Source: Branchiostoma floridae
Lineage: Eukaryota; Chordata; Leptocardii; Amphioxiformes; Branchiostomatidae
Length of the DNA stretch: 64,000 bases
Assembly: GCF_000003815.2 (NCBI RefSeq)
Contig: NC_049983.1
Span: 8,380,157 to 8,444,156 of the forward strand
Reading direction: 5' to 3'
The position numbers and the translations under genes were made by a program. This document shows positions 12,669-24,000 of the stretch, piece after piece (position 1 is the stretch's first letter; every line of letters starts with the position of its first letter). Below the pieces are notes generated by a model, which saw only the letters and a list, made by a program, of their open reading frames with translations, was not told where the DNA came from and ran no database searches.

Positions 12669-15600
12669 TTATGCCGGTTTTGCAGCAGAGATCCGGCCTC
12701 CCCCCACACGGTCGCTAGTGAAGAGCCTGACGATGGAGCTGTAGAAGTCGTGCAGCGCCTGGTACGTGGGCCGGCCATGGACGCGCACGTGGCGCTCCTC
12801 TGACGAGATGTGGGCCTTCAGCCGCTCCTGTACGTAGGCTTTCCAGTCGGCTGTTAGGTCTTCCACCTATTGTGTCAACAAATAGATATAAAAAGTAGGG
12901 AATTTTGGACTTTCATTGAGTTTTGGAAGTCCCCTAAGATCAGCATTAAAATCGTTACTGGTACGGTTTTTCTTTACACCCCATTTCCATCATACAGGTT
13001 GCAACCGCCGAGCAACAAAATTAAGACAGACGCTAAATGAATTCAGTATCTGTATCTATATAGCCGGTACAACCGCCCTTCGGCAAAACACACCAGCTTC
13101 GCAGACACGCGGCGCGGCAGCAGCTGGTTAATGGTGGAACGGCTTTCTACGTACTGGACGTTTTTGTCCTTTAAATCATACTTCAAGATCTTAGCTTACA
13201 CCATATTTCATTTATCAAACCGAATCGTACGTTGCTAGGGGATTGGCGTCTCGCAGAACAAAAAAATGTCCAGATATTCGGTCAATTTCACTGGAACCAT
13301 CCATTCGATACTTTCTGATTACAAATGCGCGAACTCTGCAGAAACACACCTGGACGTTGGCAAAACCTGCGTCCGATATCTGTTGTTTATAGTCCTGGAT
13401 ATTGATGAAATCGAAGTAGTTGGCCCGAATGTCTTCTGACACATCCGATAAGTCTCCCAGTGCAAACAGATCTTCTACAAGCCTAAACAGAAAAAGAACA
13501 AACATACATGTTGTAAGTCTATTCTAGTATCTACTTGAACAGAAATACCCTATATAGTGGCCCACAGATCCAAACATATACAGAGCCTATGGGAATACAT
13601 GTACAAGTAGTCGTCATCTATATACATATGAACAGAAATACCCTATATAGTGGCCCACAGATCCAAACATGTACAGAGCCTATGGGAATACATGTACAAG
13701 TAGTCGTCATCTATAGATGGTGTACGTACTAGTCGTCTGCGACAACCAACTATGAATCAAAGTTAGGGAAGGTATTTCTTGAGTTTAATGCAATCATGGG
13801 AGTTTACAGGAGTTAGAGTAAGATCTTGCTTGGAGAGTGGTCAGGAGCGAAGTCGTGATAACGCGAGGAAGCCTGGCAACTGTTCTGCTATTCCAAATGT
13901 GTGACAGGGTCTTACAGTATGTGTACCGTCACCATCATATTTCCAGTCTCCATATACCAAAGAATTATGTTAGCCCTTATTGTTATGTTAACTAGGTTGC
14001 TAAGCTTTATCCTATACCTCTGTTTTATACTTTGTGTAATAGTTGTTGCCATACATTGTATCATGTACAATTGTCGTGCAATAAAGTTCTTCTATCACCA
14101 GTACATCTAATGGCGCGGTCACATAGGTCGTATGATCGTCGTACGATCGCTAATTTCGATCTGTCTTGGTACAAAAAATGCTGTTCTGGATCCATGTCGG
14201 TGTTTGGTTCTGTCACGGCCTGAAAATCCTATCGCATCAAAATCGTAGGACGATCGCACGACCTATGTTACCGCGACCAAAGGGACAGGGAAGAACTCAC
14301 ATCTTGCCACCCGGTTTCAGGTGCTGCAGACATTGCTCGCTGACCTTTTTCTTGTCCGGTATGTGACAGAACACCAGCCAACTGGTCACCAAATCGTAGC
14401 TGCCGTGTCCTATACAAAATATATCGTTTCGCCATTTCTTTTAGGGATGTTTACAGCTGATACAAAGGTTAAAAACTGAATTCAAAGCAAATTTTGCAAG
14501 AGTACCGTTAAATAATCAATCCGTTTTTTTTTAAAGATCAAAACTACCGGTACATTCTACAATCTTATTTTCGGTTTTGATCGCTCGGCGATCGCTGTCT
14601 ATTGGAAAGGGGGCGTTACCCACTCTCCAAGCAGAGGTTTGGCGTTGGCTGCATTTTAAAAACGTTTTTCGGGGATTTTTTCGGGCTTTTTATTATATCC
14701 ATTTTTCCCTAATCAGCCGCTTAAAGAAAATGGCTCAATATAAAAGGCCCGAAAAACGCCTAAAACACGTTAAAAACAGCCGTAGGCGAACCTCTGCTTG
14801 GACAGTAGGCCTTAGCGGGACCTTTTAAACCGAGACCCGGCCGGGCTGTTTCTTAAAACGGAAAATAGAAATGTATACGTTAAGATATATACAAATAATG
14901 TCCACGACGATTCTCTTTACGTCTTATGAAGTTTGGTGTCTTTTATATCATACTTTTCGTTCCCGAAAGCTGTCCAGTCAGGCCCCGGGCCTTACCCAAA
15001 TCGATGTCCATAATGTCCCCGCACACGTGACGGACCCTCTCACTCAGGTTACATCTCTTCGTCAGGACCTCCCCGGTCACGTGATGGTCATGCTGAAGCT
15101 CAAGAGCAGTCACGTGACATCCCGTCTTCCAGGCCAGGTACCGCGCCGGTCCTCCGATCCCCGACCCCACATCCAACACGCGAGTGTCTTTGCTGTTTTT
15201 GTGAGTGCGTAAAAATCAAGCTTCACGTGACTATTTGTTCATTATACATTGTACATTTAAATTTCCTTTCTATTTGTACACAATACGTAGCATTGAGAGA
15301 AATAGCTAGTTGCAACAGACAGTTGCACCTGTAGTTTGTAGACAAGATTTTAGCGAAGTTTGTGAAAAACGAGGTTGAAAAGCAAGATTCACTCTTCTTT
15401 TCTGAAGACTGAATTTGGGCATCATAGTTGATGAATTTTTGTATAAAATGCGACCATAAAACTGCATTTCTACTCGGTTTTGTCACTATACTTGAGTCTC
15501 TCGAGCAGAAATACACAACGAGTTGTTGACTTTTTTTATAATAAGTGCAAATAAACAATAAACAAACGACACGAGATCAGCGTACGTACCCTATGTTGAA

Positions 15601-16803
15601 CCGCTGGATGGCCTCGTCCACCGCCTGCACACCGTGGTAGTGTAGGCTGTCGAATCTACTGACGTCCTCCACTTTTACATCGCCGGTGTCGCCGTAACCC
15701 AACTGACAAGAAATGGATCAATTAACAGCTATAGGTAACGTTACCTGGTAACCGTTCTGGGTAAAAGTAGGAAACAAACATGCCAAAATCATCATGACAT
15801 GCCAAAATCATGATCCGACAACCAATCCCTTTTTTTAAATTCCATTTCTAGTCATTACCTTCCAAAGTCAGTGCATAATCGGTCCCTCCACTGGCAAAAT
15901 GCCACCAAGGGAGCCAAACAAAGGCACAAACAAACCTACCATCCAATAGCTACCATTGAAAATTACGACCATCCATAATAGCATGTCCAAGGCACGAGGT
16001 TTAAAAGTCGGAAGCCGCTAGAAGAACTGGGCCTACGTTTTTCCGACTCCTTACTGCATGTAACAATATATGTTTACCTCCCAAATAAAACAAGGATACG
16101 TCCACAGCTTCTGACATATAACGTTACATAAGCAAACACAGTCACATACACCAAGGAGCTTTATCCTTGCATACATTGACACACTCCCATGCTTACAAAC
16201 GTCACCAAAACATAATTTGGCTTCAATGTTTCAGAAAACAGGCAGTTAAATGTGTGCCATTTCCCCCAACACAACAGCACTAAAAATGATCGTAAATTGA
16301 CAACGTTAACTTTTTTATTAAACAATAATTACTTTGTTGTTCTGCAGGTCAGTGACCTTTCCTGAAACCAGGCCAATGACCTTGGGACTATTTCTCTCCA
16401 TGCCCAGTTCTAAACAGATTATCCGTGCAGTTAAGATCTAGATACGAAGACGGGAGAGTATCCAATGTGCAGTAACTGTTGTTTCTTACCTCTTTCAGCT
16501 CGTTGTAAATTCGCCCTACATGGGAGTCTGAAAGGGTGAAAATTCCAGACATCGTAAAGTTTCCCAGTGACTGGCCTTACTAGCAACTTTGGCCAATAAT
16601 ATAATCAGATTAAAAAACACAAGTTGATCCAAATAAAATTGCTGTATTGCTAAGTCTGTGTTTATCCCGAGGTTTGAATGTACAAGTTCGTAAGCAATCA
16701 TTAATTACTTCATGTTACACTTTGCATGTAACGTTGTCTGCGATCATGTTTGACGTATTACAAGATACTCACAAAGCTGCATGGACTTGATTTCATCTGT
16801 CAT
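12669..16803 (-). CDS. SAM-dependent methyltransferase, sarcosine/phosphoethanolamine type
   Basis: Seven exons on the minus strand join in phase: 16773-16803, 16490-16527, 15590-15702, 14996-15192, 14301-14409, 13350-13482 and 12669-12866, giving 272 residues. The class I methyltransferase motif I is clear at residues 66-75 (VLDVGSGIGG), with the acidic end of strand beta-2 near E92 and the post-motif region GSYDLVTSWLVFCHIPD at 129-145. KPGGKMLVED at 159-168 is the usual strand beta-5 turn. The preceding segment FDSLHYHG (40-47) resembles the substrate-side helix of sarcosine/dimethylglycine and phosphoethanolamine N-methyltransferases, so a small amine substrate and a cytosolic place are likely; the exact substrate cannot be read. 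No targeting signal is seen. The C-terminus ends AAKPA. The start is the only ATG in the first exon that keeps the frame. Confidence 0.85.
13537..13716. repeat. 93-bp tandem duplication
   Basis: Two adjacent copies (from 13537 and from 13630) differ at only a few positions; each contains CCTATATAGTGGCCCACAGA and CAAGTAGTCGTCATCTATA. It lies in the methyltransferase intron between exons 5 and 6. It is a recent local duplication. Confidence 0.9.
13955..14093 (+). mobile_element. Interspersed element 3' end, copy 1
   Basis: About 140 bases, including ATAGTTGTTGCCATA, CATGTACAATTGTCGTGC and AATAAAGTTCTTC, recur in reverse orientation at 36486-36625. The AATAAA near one end suggests the 3' end of a retroelement. 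The second half reads like a hydrophobic peptide but has no start context. Confidence 0.55.
14111..14279. mobile_element. MITE with TGGYCGCGGT termini
   Basis: TGGCGCGGTCACATAGGTCG at the left and its near-complement ending ACCTATGTTACCGCGACCA at the right bound a 169-base element. It abuts methyltransferase exon 5, ending 22 bases beyond the splice donor at 14301. Family unassigned. Confidence 0.65.
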
Positions 16804-17344
16804 AGTTTGAGTTGTTGTCTTGTCTCTGTAATCAACGTTAACTAGAACGATTCGTGACTGACTACTTCGGGTACGTTTGGGGGTTCAAGGATATGCGGAA
16901 GTGAGTCACTAGTTCCAGGTCAGCTGCGCTGACGGGGCGGATTCATTTCATTCGGAGGGGGGTATTATGAGTTGTAGTGGGCTGTTCGATATAAGAAAAA
17001 TTAGTTAAAGTACCAGTGGTCATCAAGAAAAACGAATAAGAACAACGTATATACTCAATGTAGACAAATCTCTACACATAATTCCAGAATGTATGCAGTT
17101 CAAGTCAGTAGAATTGTTGCGACACCCCCGCTTTACATGTGGTACAACCTAAGTAATGACCCTGAAACATAACCTGCTTTACGTGACAAGGTACATGTAT
17201 GTAAACAGATAATTCTGCAGAAGGCTTTAACTAATAATTTAAATTCTACTGGAACTAGAGTTTCACAACTTAATCCTTCAACAAACGGAGACCTCATATC
17301 TTCATCATAACTAATGAGTCTTTGTAGATCTTGTGTTATCAATT

Positions 17345-18156
17345 ATGCAAATAAAGCTATAATTACTGAATGTGCTATCTTTAATGATGTGTTTAGCCTG
17401 AAATACATATATTCTATTTTTGGAAGAATTGTAACTTCACATCATAAATCATGCAAATGATTCGCATATCTACATAATAGTGTACACCTGTCACAAGTAG
17501 GATATTTACAAATTTTCATTTATTGTGCAAATTGTTTCATGATTTAACGTTACATAATTTGCATGTCATTGTGTGCATGTGGTCTAAAATACCTGCATAC
17601 CGAATATCATGCAAATTCATCATTCCTTTGTTTTGTTATTCTCGTTATATTTTACAAAATATGCCCCTGCAGTTCTGTAGCAAGCTGCTTGCTTCTTCTT
17701 TGTATCACCAGCGATGTGTAAAAAATCAAATCCATAGCATGCATGTCTAGGTCAACAGATACAAAAAAATGGCAGTTCTGCTGCAGTATCAAGGTCACAC
17801 ACTAGGGGACCCAAAGTTAACCTTTATTTTGTCTTTCCAACTCCTGTCCACAAACCAAATGTCATTATAATCCATCTACACCTTCAAAAGTTATGCAGAC
17901 TACAAATACCTGGAAACAAACACTCCACACACCACAAACTATACCTCAAACTTTCTTCATGGGGGTAATTCATAGTTGCCAGGTAATATGATGTAAGATT
18001 TTCACTATTATGCAATTAAGGTTCTAGTACTTATTTGCATAAATCCTATCAGATTAATGATCTTCCTTCCCCAATTGACACAAGTTGTCCAAAGTACGAG
18101 TCTAACCTTGGCAAAGAAAATGTTGTTACTGTACCAGTACCATCATTCATGCAAAT
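17345..18156. promoter_or_regulatory. Cluster of six POU octamer words
   Basis: ATGCAAAT or its complement ATTTGCAT occurs exactly at 17345-17352, 17451-17458, 17557-17564, 17609-17616, 18033-18040 and 18149-18156. All are within 812 bases, about 540-1350 bases upstream of the methyltransferase ATG. The octamer is the classic POU-factor site. The cluster could be an enhancer or a decayed AT-rich repeat. Confidence 0.35.
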
Positions 18157-18455
18157 GAAGGCTTATGAAGCCCTGATTTGCACAAATCACCTTTACTTAA
18201 CTTCTCAACACCACATGTGAACTTTACTTCTCATTCACCACTAAATATGTTAATTCCATAAATCATACCTGCATTTCATGATTGATAATTCAATTGATGA
18301 CTTCCTCTTTTTCGGTAACATACATCACGTTTATCAAGTCACATGAAATGCTTTAGATGTCTGATATTTCCTCATCAATCGTGCTATTTAGCTAGCTCCT
18401 GATTTTCGCGGTTAACACCTCATTATTTCAATGATCACTTAGAATTTATGTATTC

Positions 18456-18541
18456 ACACACACACACACACACACACACACTGACATGCAACACACACAC
18501 ACTAACACACACACTGACATGCAACACACACACACACACAA
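18456..18541. repeat. CA microsatellite with ACTGACATGCAA interruptions
   Basis: A run of CA dinucleotides, interrupted twice by the same CTGACATGCAA word, showing that the array grew partly by duplication of a larger unit. Confidence 0.9.
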
Positions 18542-18920
18542 ACCCTGAAAATATAGCTTACTTAGCAAAAGTTACTTGTCCACTGTAGATCAAGACAGAG
18601 TGTGCGCTGCATTTAGAGTAACAGGGCAAATACCAGTAATAGCCATCATTTTCACATAAAAGTCCACAAGGCTGGCTCAATTGCATGGAAAGTTAGTCTT
18701 AAATCTCTTTTCCCACATTTACCATAATGCTCCCATAGTAAAAATTCATTCATACAATTCTGTTTAGATAGGGAATGCCACACAAGATGGCTTTACCATC
18801 ACTAATACATCACAATGTACATGTAGAATATACAAGAACAGAAAACAATTTCCACATAAATTGTAGTATACACAATGTATCATAAAAAACACATTTATCA
18901 ATAATGACAACATACATGTA

Positions 18921-19098
18921 CAGTCAAACCTGTCTATAGTGGCCACTCAAGGGACCGGACAAATTTGGCAACTATAGACAGGTGGCCTCTATATAGAGGT
19001 GGCAACTTGTAGATAAAATACCCAAGGAACCGACAAAAAGTGGCCACTATGGACAGGTGGCCCTTCTGTAGAGGTGGCCCCTTATACAGGTTTGACTG
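18921..19098. mobile_element. pogo/Tigger-like MITE
   Basis: CAGTCAAACCTGT at the left and ACAGGTTTGACTG at the right, with TA on both sides. The body repeats GTGGCCACTATAGACAGGTGG-like words as subterminal repeats. Termini and TA target duplication fit the Tc1/mariner superfamily, pogo/Tigger branch. Length 178 bases, non-autonomous. A larger relative is at 40723-41566. Confidence 0.8.
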
Positions 19099-19256
19099 TA
19101 TATAGCAACAATAAAACCATATGCTTGTCAAATGGCAAATTGGTCCTATATGAAGGAAGTAATGTTCCCATACTTGAAAGGCCTTGAAAACCTTGACTTA
19201 CAGGAATGTTTCTCAACGTATTGTATGAGTGCTTACAAAGGAATTTGTCACCATTA

Positions 19257-19625
19257 GGCCACACCAATTTAATTTCTTGGTTCACGGATTTTTTCATAAA
19301 AAATATGGAGCGAGAGGGCGAAATAAAAATGAAAATAAAAATTGTAAAATGGTTGGGGTAAAGGTAACGGCTAATCCAAAACATAAAGAAAAAAGTTTTC
19401 AGCTTGAAAAAAGTACAAAAACACTATTATTGTACAGTAACAGCACGTCTTGTACCCACACTTTAAGGAGCTTATAATATAAAGGCCAATTTGCTACACC
19501 AGAAAGCTGGTGAATGGTTTCATTAATGGTGAAAATTTGCTGAGTGGTGATTTTTATTTTTATTTTTTTTTCCAAAAAAAAGGAGCGAGCGAATCCGTGA
19601 ACCAAGAAATTAAATTGGTGTGGCC
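19257..19625. mobile_element. Harbinger-like MITE
   Basis: GGCCACACCAATTTAATTTC at the left is exactly mirrored at the right, flanked by TTA on both sides (19254-19256, 19626-19628). A three-base TWA target and GG-starting termini fit PIF/Harbinger. It is 369 bases long and non-coding. Confidence 0.8.
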
Positions 19626-21080
19626 TTACATACATCAAACAGAAAAAGGTCAACACTGGCAACATAGTCACATGCAATGGTCACAAGAAAATTGCCGTTT
19701 AGTTTTACTTGAACAGAACAACTACCAGTAATGCAGTAGGAGGTAATGCAAGTTTCTCATCCCCCCTTCAACAAGTTACAAAATACATGATTGTGTGCAT
19801 GTACCTATATAGTATTTGGTAGTACATCTAATATGGAAGTCAGAAATTCTTCCAATTTCTGTGGCTTTATATATTTGTAGTTTCTAATCCACAGGTGTTT
19901 CTATCACTGTGTACTGTGACTTATAAAGCACTTGTCCCAACTAATAACTGTGAACACTCCATTATCTTCTAATAACTGTGCATTACACTGCACATAAAGG
20001 CATGATTTACATTGCATCAAAGTCTCTAGTGTGTAAAACATTACAGACACTACATCTAAAATACATGGCTGTGCCAGTTTTAAGAATCTGACCTCAATGG
20101 TAGCAATTTACCAAGTGAAGGACTCCAATTAAAATTAAGCCTCCTGGAATACTGGTATACACATTTTCTTTGTCCTGGAATACACACATTTGTTGATAGC
20201 AGTGTGATTGCTACGTTTACCTACAATGCAATAAATAATTACCATGACGTTGTACTAACTTGAAAGCTGGTAAACACAGTCTGAAAGCACATTCTATACT
20301 TAAAAGGATGCCACACATTAAGCAACTGGCCCATACAGACAATACAGCTATATATCTATAGCAGCTAACATCCGAGAATTTTTAAATTCCATTATACCCA
20401 CTTTACCATTATGGAATTTAGCCCCAATCTTTCAAACCTTGTCAAAAAATTGTGAAACCTATCAGAATATGAACAGGCACACCAATGACATTATATAGGG
20501 ACCAACACTGTTTCCTAATATAAATGGGCACACCAAGTGACAACTAACTTCTGAAAAAAATAGATCATTTTCTTGCCATTCTTAATTCTGGATTACAATA
20601 CAAAAATAGAAATTTAACACCCAAGGAGGAGTAGTTCATTCAATCGAGAAGATTTTCCACATGGCAACATGATGTTTATAATGCAACTGAAAAAATATTG
20701 GATGGTATTTGATGGATGGTATTTGAACCATGGTGGAATCCTGCAATGGTGGTTGACACACTGCTGAGATATCAGGGTTTGAGACAGATGAAGTAATTTG
20801 CAAAAGATTAAGTAGCAAAGGAGAAAGGAATACATTTAGACAGAATGTGTTGTAGTTGACAGAAGAAATTAGTTTGGGTATAATTTGCGACTAGCCTGCT
20901 CCCTACAGAGCTATATTTTTGGCAACAATTTCAAGAAGGGCAATTACTTACTGTGTTAGGCAGGAGGGCAAGGCTATAGTAGTCTTACTCTTTACTGAAC
21001 CCCATAATCTTTTGCAAACATAACTTGCACAATAACCTGCAGAAATTTGGTCGCAATATTCAAATATTTCTCATTTTGTC

Positions 21081-24000
21081 CTAGTCATTCCCAGTAGCCC
21101 TGACAACATTTTTGCACTTCATGCAACGGGCAGTGCGGGTTGGTCCCAACGAGGGCACCTCTGTAGGTGTCTTGCAGAAAGTGCAAGCAACTTTCTGTAG
21201 CTCTTTCAGATTGAACGCTTCACAACCTCGATCAATGCCGAAACCAATGTAGAACTGAACACGCAGGTTCTCGAACTTCTTTCCAAACATGCCAAAGATT
21301 TTTGGGACAAAAAACACTTTCAAGGGCTCTCCGCTGTGGTGCTGCCCAGTGTCCAGTTCGATGGTCCCATGCAGTTGTTCTCGTGAGAAACACACTGTAC
21401 CTGTTCTTACTTCCAACAAGGCCGTCTTGCTTGGATCTTTCCAGAACCTTTGTTCTTGGCTCCACTCTCCCAGCTTGCCGCGGTGGACCAGTCGTCGGAT
21501 CCCTTGTCCGTCTTCCACGCCGAGCCATTCCCGAGTCTTGACATAACGGTGGACGAGTCGGCTGAGTTGCTTCATTTCGGGAAGCAGTCGTTTGGACTCC
21601 GCAAAGTATCGGCTTGAACCAGACTGTTTCTTCTTCCCAATAGCCAAGACAGTGTTCAGTACATACAGGTAATACACAGCAAGGGGGGACTTGGGACTCT
21701 TTTCATACCAACGGCGTACCTGAAGGAGGACGTTTTCTAGAGGATAGGTCTGGCTACAGTAAACATGTCGAATAGCCAGCAGCCAATCTTTCACCTCCAC
21801 ACCGATGTCCATCGGTAGGTTTTGCTCATACACCTCCTGAAATGTACACTCAAACAGCTCAATGATGTGAGCAATGTCGTCCTTAGAATGGATGTTCTCC
21901 AAGCTGAGAAACGTTCTCTTGCTCTGTTTGGTCAGGTTGTGGTGTTTGATTTTCAGGGCAGCGATCCTGCTTCTTCTGCTTCGAATACTGTCGCCCCCCT
22001 CCCACCTCTGCAGGGCCTCTGCTGCGTTTTTGAACAGCACATTGAACCAGTTGACGCACTGTAGGAAACTGTCGTTTCTCATCAGGTCTTCGTACGTGCA
22101 GCGGTCCAAGCATGCAGCCATTAGGTGGTCGCACTCCGAAAAGCAAGAGCTCAAGAATTCCACAACGTCACCAGGCGCATTGTCGTCATCAAGGTAGGCA
22201 AAGTACCCAGATGGGTAAAACCTCTGCAGAAAGTCAACAATCTGCAAACGACAAGTGATCTCCCCGATGTACCCAAAGCTTTCCTCCATGCCCGGGACAA
22301 GCAGCTCTCGAGACTTTGTAAAGCAATCCCTCGCTAGAACTGCTAGATCAGAAACTTTCTTCATGACGTCGTGAATGTTCTGTTTCTTTGGGTCAAAGTC
22401 GTGGTAGAAGTTGGAGAAGTCCCCCAGTTTACTACCCACTGCTTCTGCCACTCTTCTGCTGTACAGGATCCCATACATATGATGTACTTGACACAGAACA
22501 GTATCCCCACTTGATTCTTCCTTTCTCCTTGCATACTGGTAGGATCTAATCTCCTCCTGACGAAGAGTCAGTGCTTTTTCAAGACACCGTTCCGCTTCTT
22601 CGTCAGATGCCCTACACATGGCGTAGAATCTTCCCAGATGTCCCCAAAAGTTGGGATCACGAGGGAAGCACTCAGTCAAAGCCTGCAAGACAGCAAGCCT
22701 CTCTCTACTGTTATCATGAGGAGGGATATCTGTGATTATCGGGGACATCATCTGGCGCCTCTGGATGTCATCCTGTCCCATGGCCTTGTAGTCCCTGTTG
22801 ATGAAAATGTCCCTCAGGACTCGCATGAGAGCCGGGGAAGCCACGCCGTTCTTCATCTGTCTCACTCCTGCCTCTTTGATGAACTTGCAGGCAAATGCGG
22901 ACAAGTGCTTCCTGGCATTCTCGCTGAGCCTGCCCTCCTTGTCATGTCTACCTGTCTGTCGACAGAGGATTTGCTCAAGGATCTCCTTTGCAACAACATG
23001 GTGTGTCACTCTCCATGTGTTGTCCTCCTCAAAAACAAACTGCTTCCCCCGATGCGTGAGATACTCGGTTGTAACGAGTGCATCAAGATCCTCCCTCACT
23101 CCAAGCAACTTGGCAAAGAACTGTCTCGGGATGCCAATGTGGCCGTAGAAATACGCAAGGGCTAAGTATCCGACAGCTGTCTGCCATGCTGTCAATGCAC
23201 CTTCCTTTGGAATGTCGAGGTACCCTTTCACATAAGATGACACACCCACGTATTCATTGTCATATGCTGTAAGCCCAAACTCATAGACATGATGCACTGC
23301 CACCCCTTCAGTGAGAATCTTCAGCGCATGTTTCCTCTCCTGGTTACAGTGGGGTGCGAAGACACGCTCCAACCTCAATGCTTCGTCCTTGTCAACAATA
23401 CCCTTCAGCCAAAACTCATTTCCACGCTGCTTCTTCTCATGAATGGCCATATTATACCTCTGGACATACAATATGATCAACTTCACATTGTAGCAGGTGT
23501 GGAAAAGGCGATTCACCAAGATAGAATCTTGGCTGTCAATGAGCAGTACGACGGGAAGGTGGGTCTTGTTGTGCAACCAGTCCAAACGACTGTGCAGTTC
23601 ACTGATTGTCATGGTAGGTGCAGAAGCAAAGACACAAGGAACGGATTGATCAATTTGATGGATATCCCACAGAATGCGCCTTGCGAAGCATGTGCCACCA
23701 CCTCCGGGAGCATGGTACAACGTGATCAATGTAGACTGGCCTCTCATGATGTGTTTCTTCACATGATTGAGCACGTCGTCATACAGCGTGCGACGTGCGT
23801 CAAAGGAGGACAGATGGTATTCATACCACGTCAACACCCCTCCCCTCAGGAAGCTGTCACCAAGATGAGATGTTTGAGTATCTGGCTGCTCAAATGTCTC
23901 ATTTATGTACAGAACATCCAGTTCTCGTTGAAGCCAGCAGGCATCCGAGGCACTGACTACTAACGGTTCCAAGCTTACAGCATTAGGAAGCTGATACGGC

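Larger units (their letters stand above)
16804..21080. other. Intergenic region between the methyltransferase and SAMD9-like genes
   Basis: No coding gene is supported. The left part is the upstream flank of the methyltransferase and holds six exact octamer words (17345-18156). The rest holds a CA microsatellite and two MITEs. The right part, up to 21080, is AT-rich and probably includes the 3' UTR of the SAMD9-like gene; no clear polyadenylation signal stood out close to its stop. Confidence 0.6.

Noticed and set aside
19082-19731. Frames sharing the peptide VNQEIKLVWP
   Set aside because: The shared peptide comes from the two inverted ends of the Harbinger-like MITE.
23289-23963. 224-codon frame opposite the SAMD9-like exon
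   Set aside because: Antisense shadow of a conserved coding exon; its translation has no domain signal.
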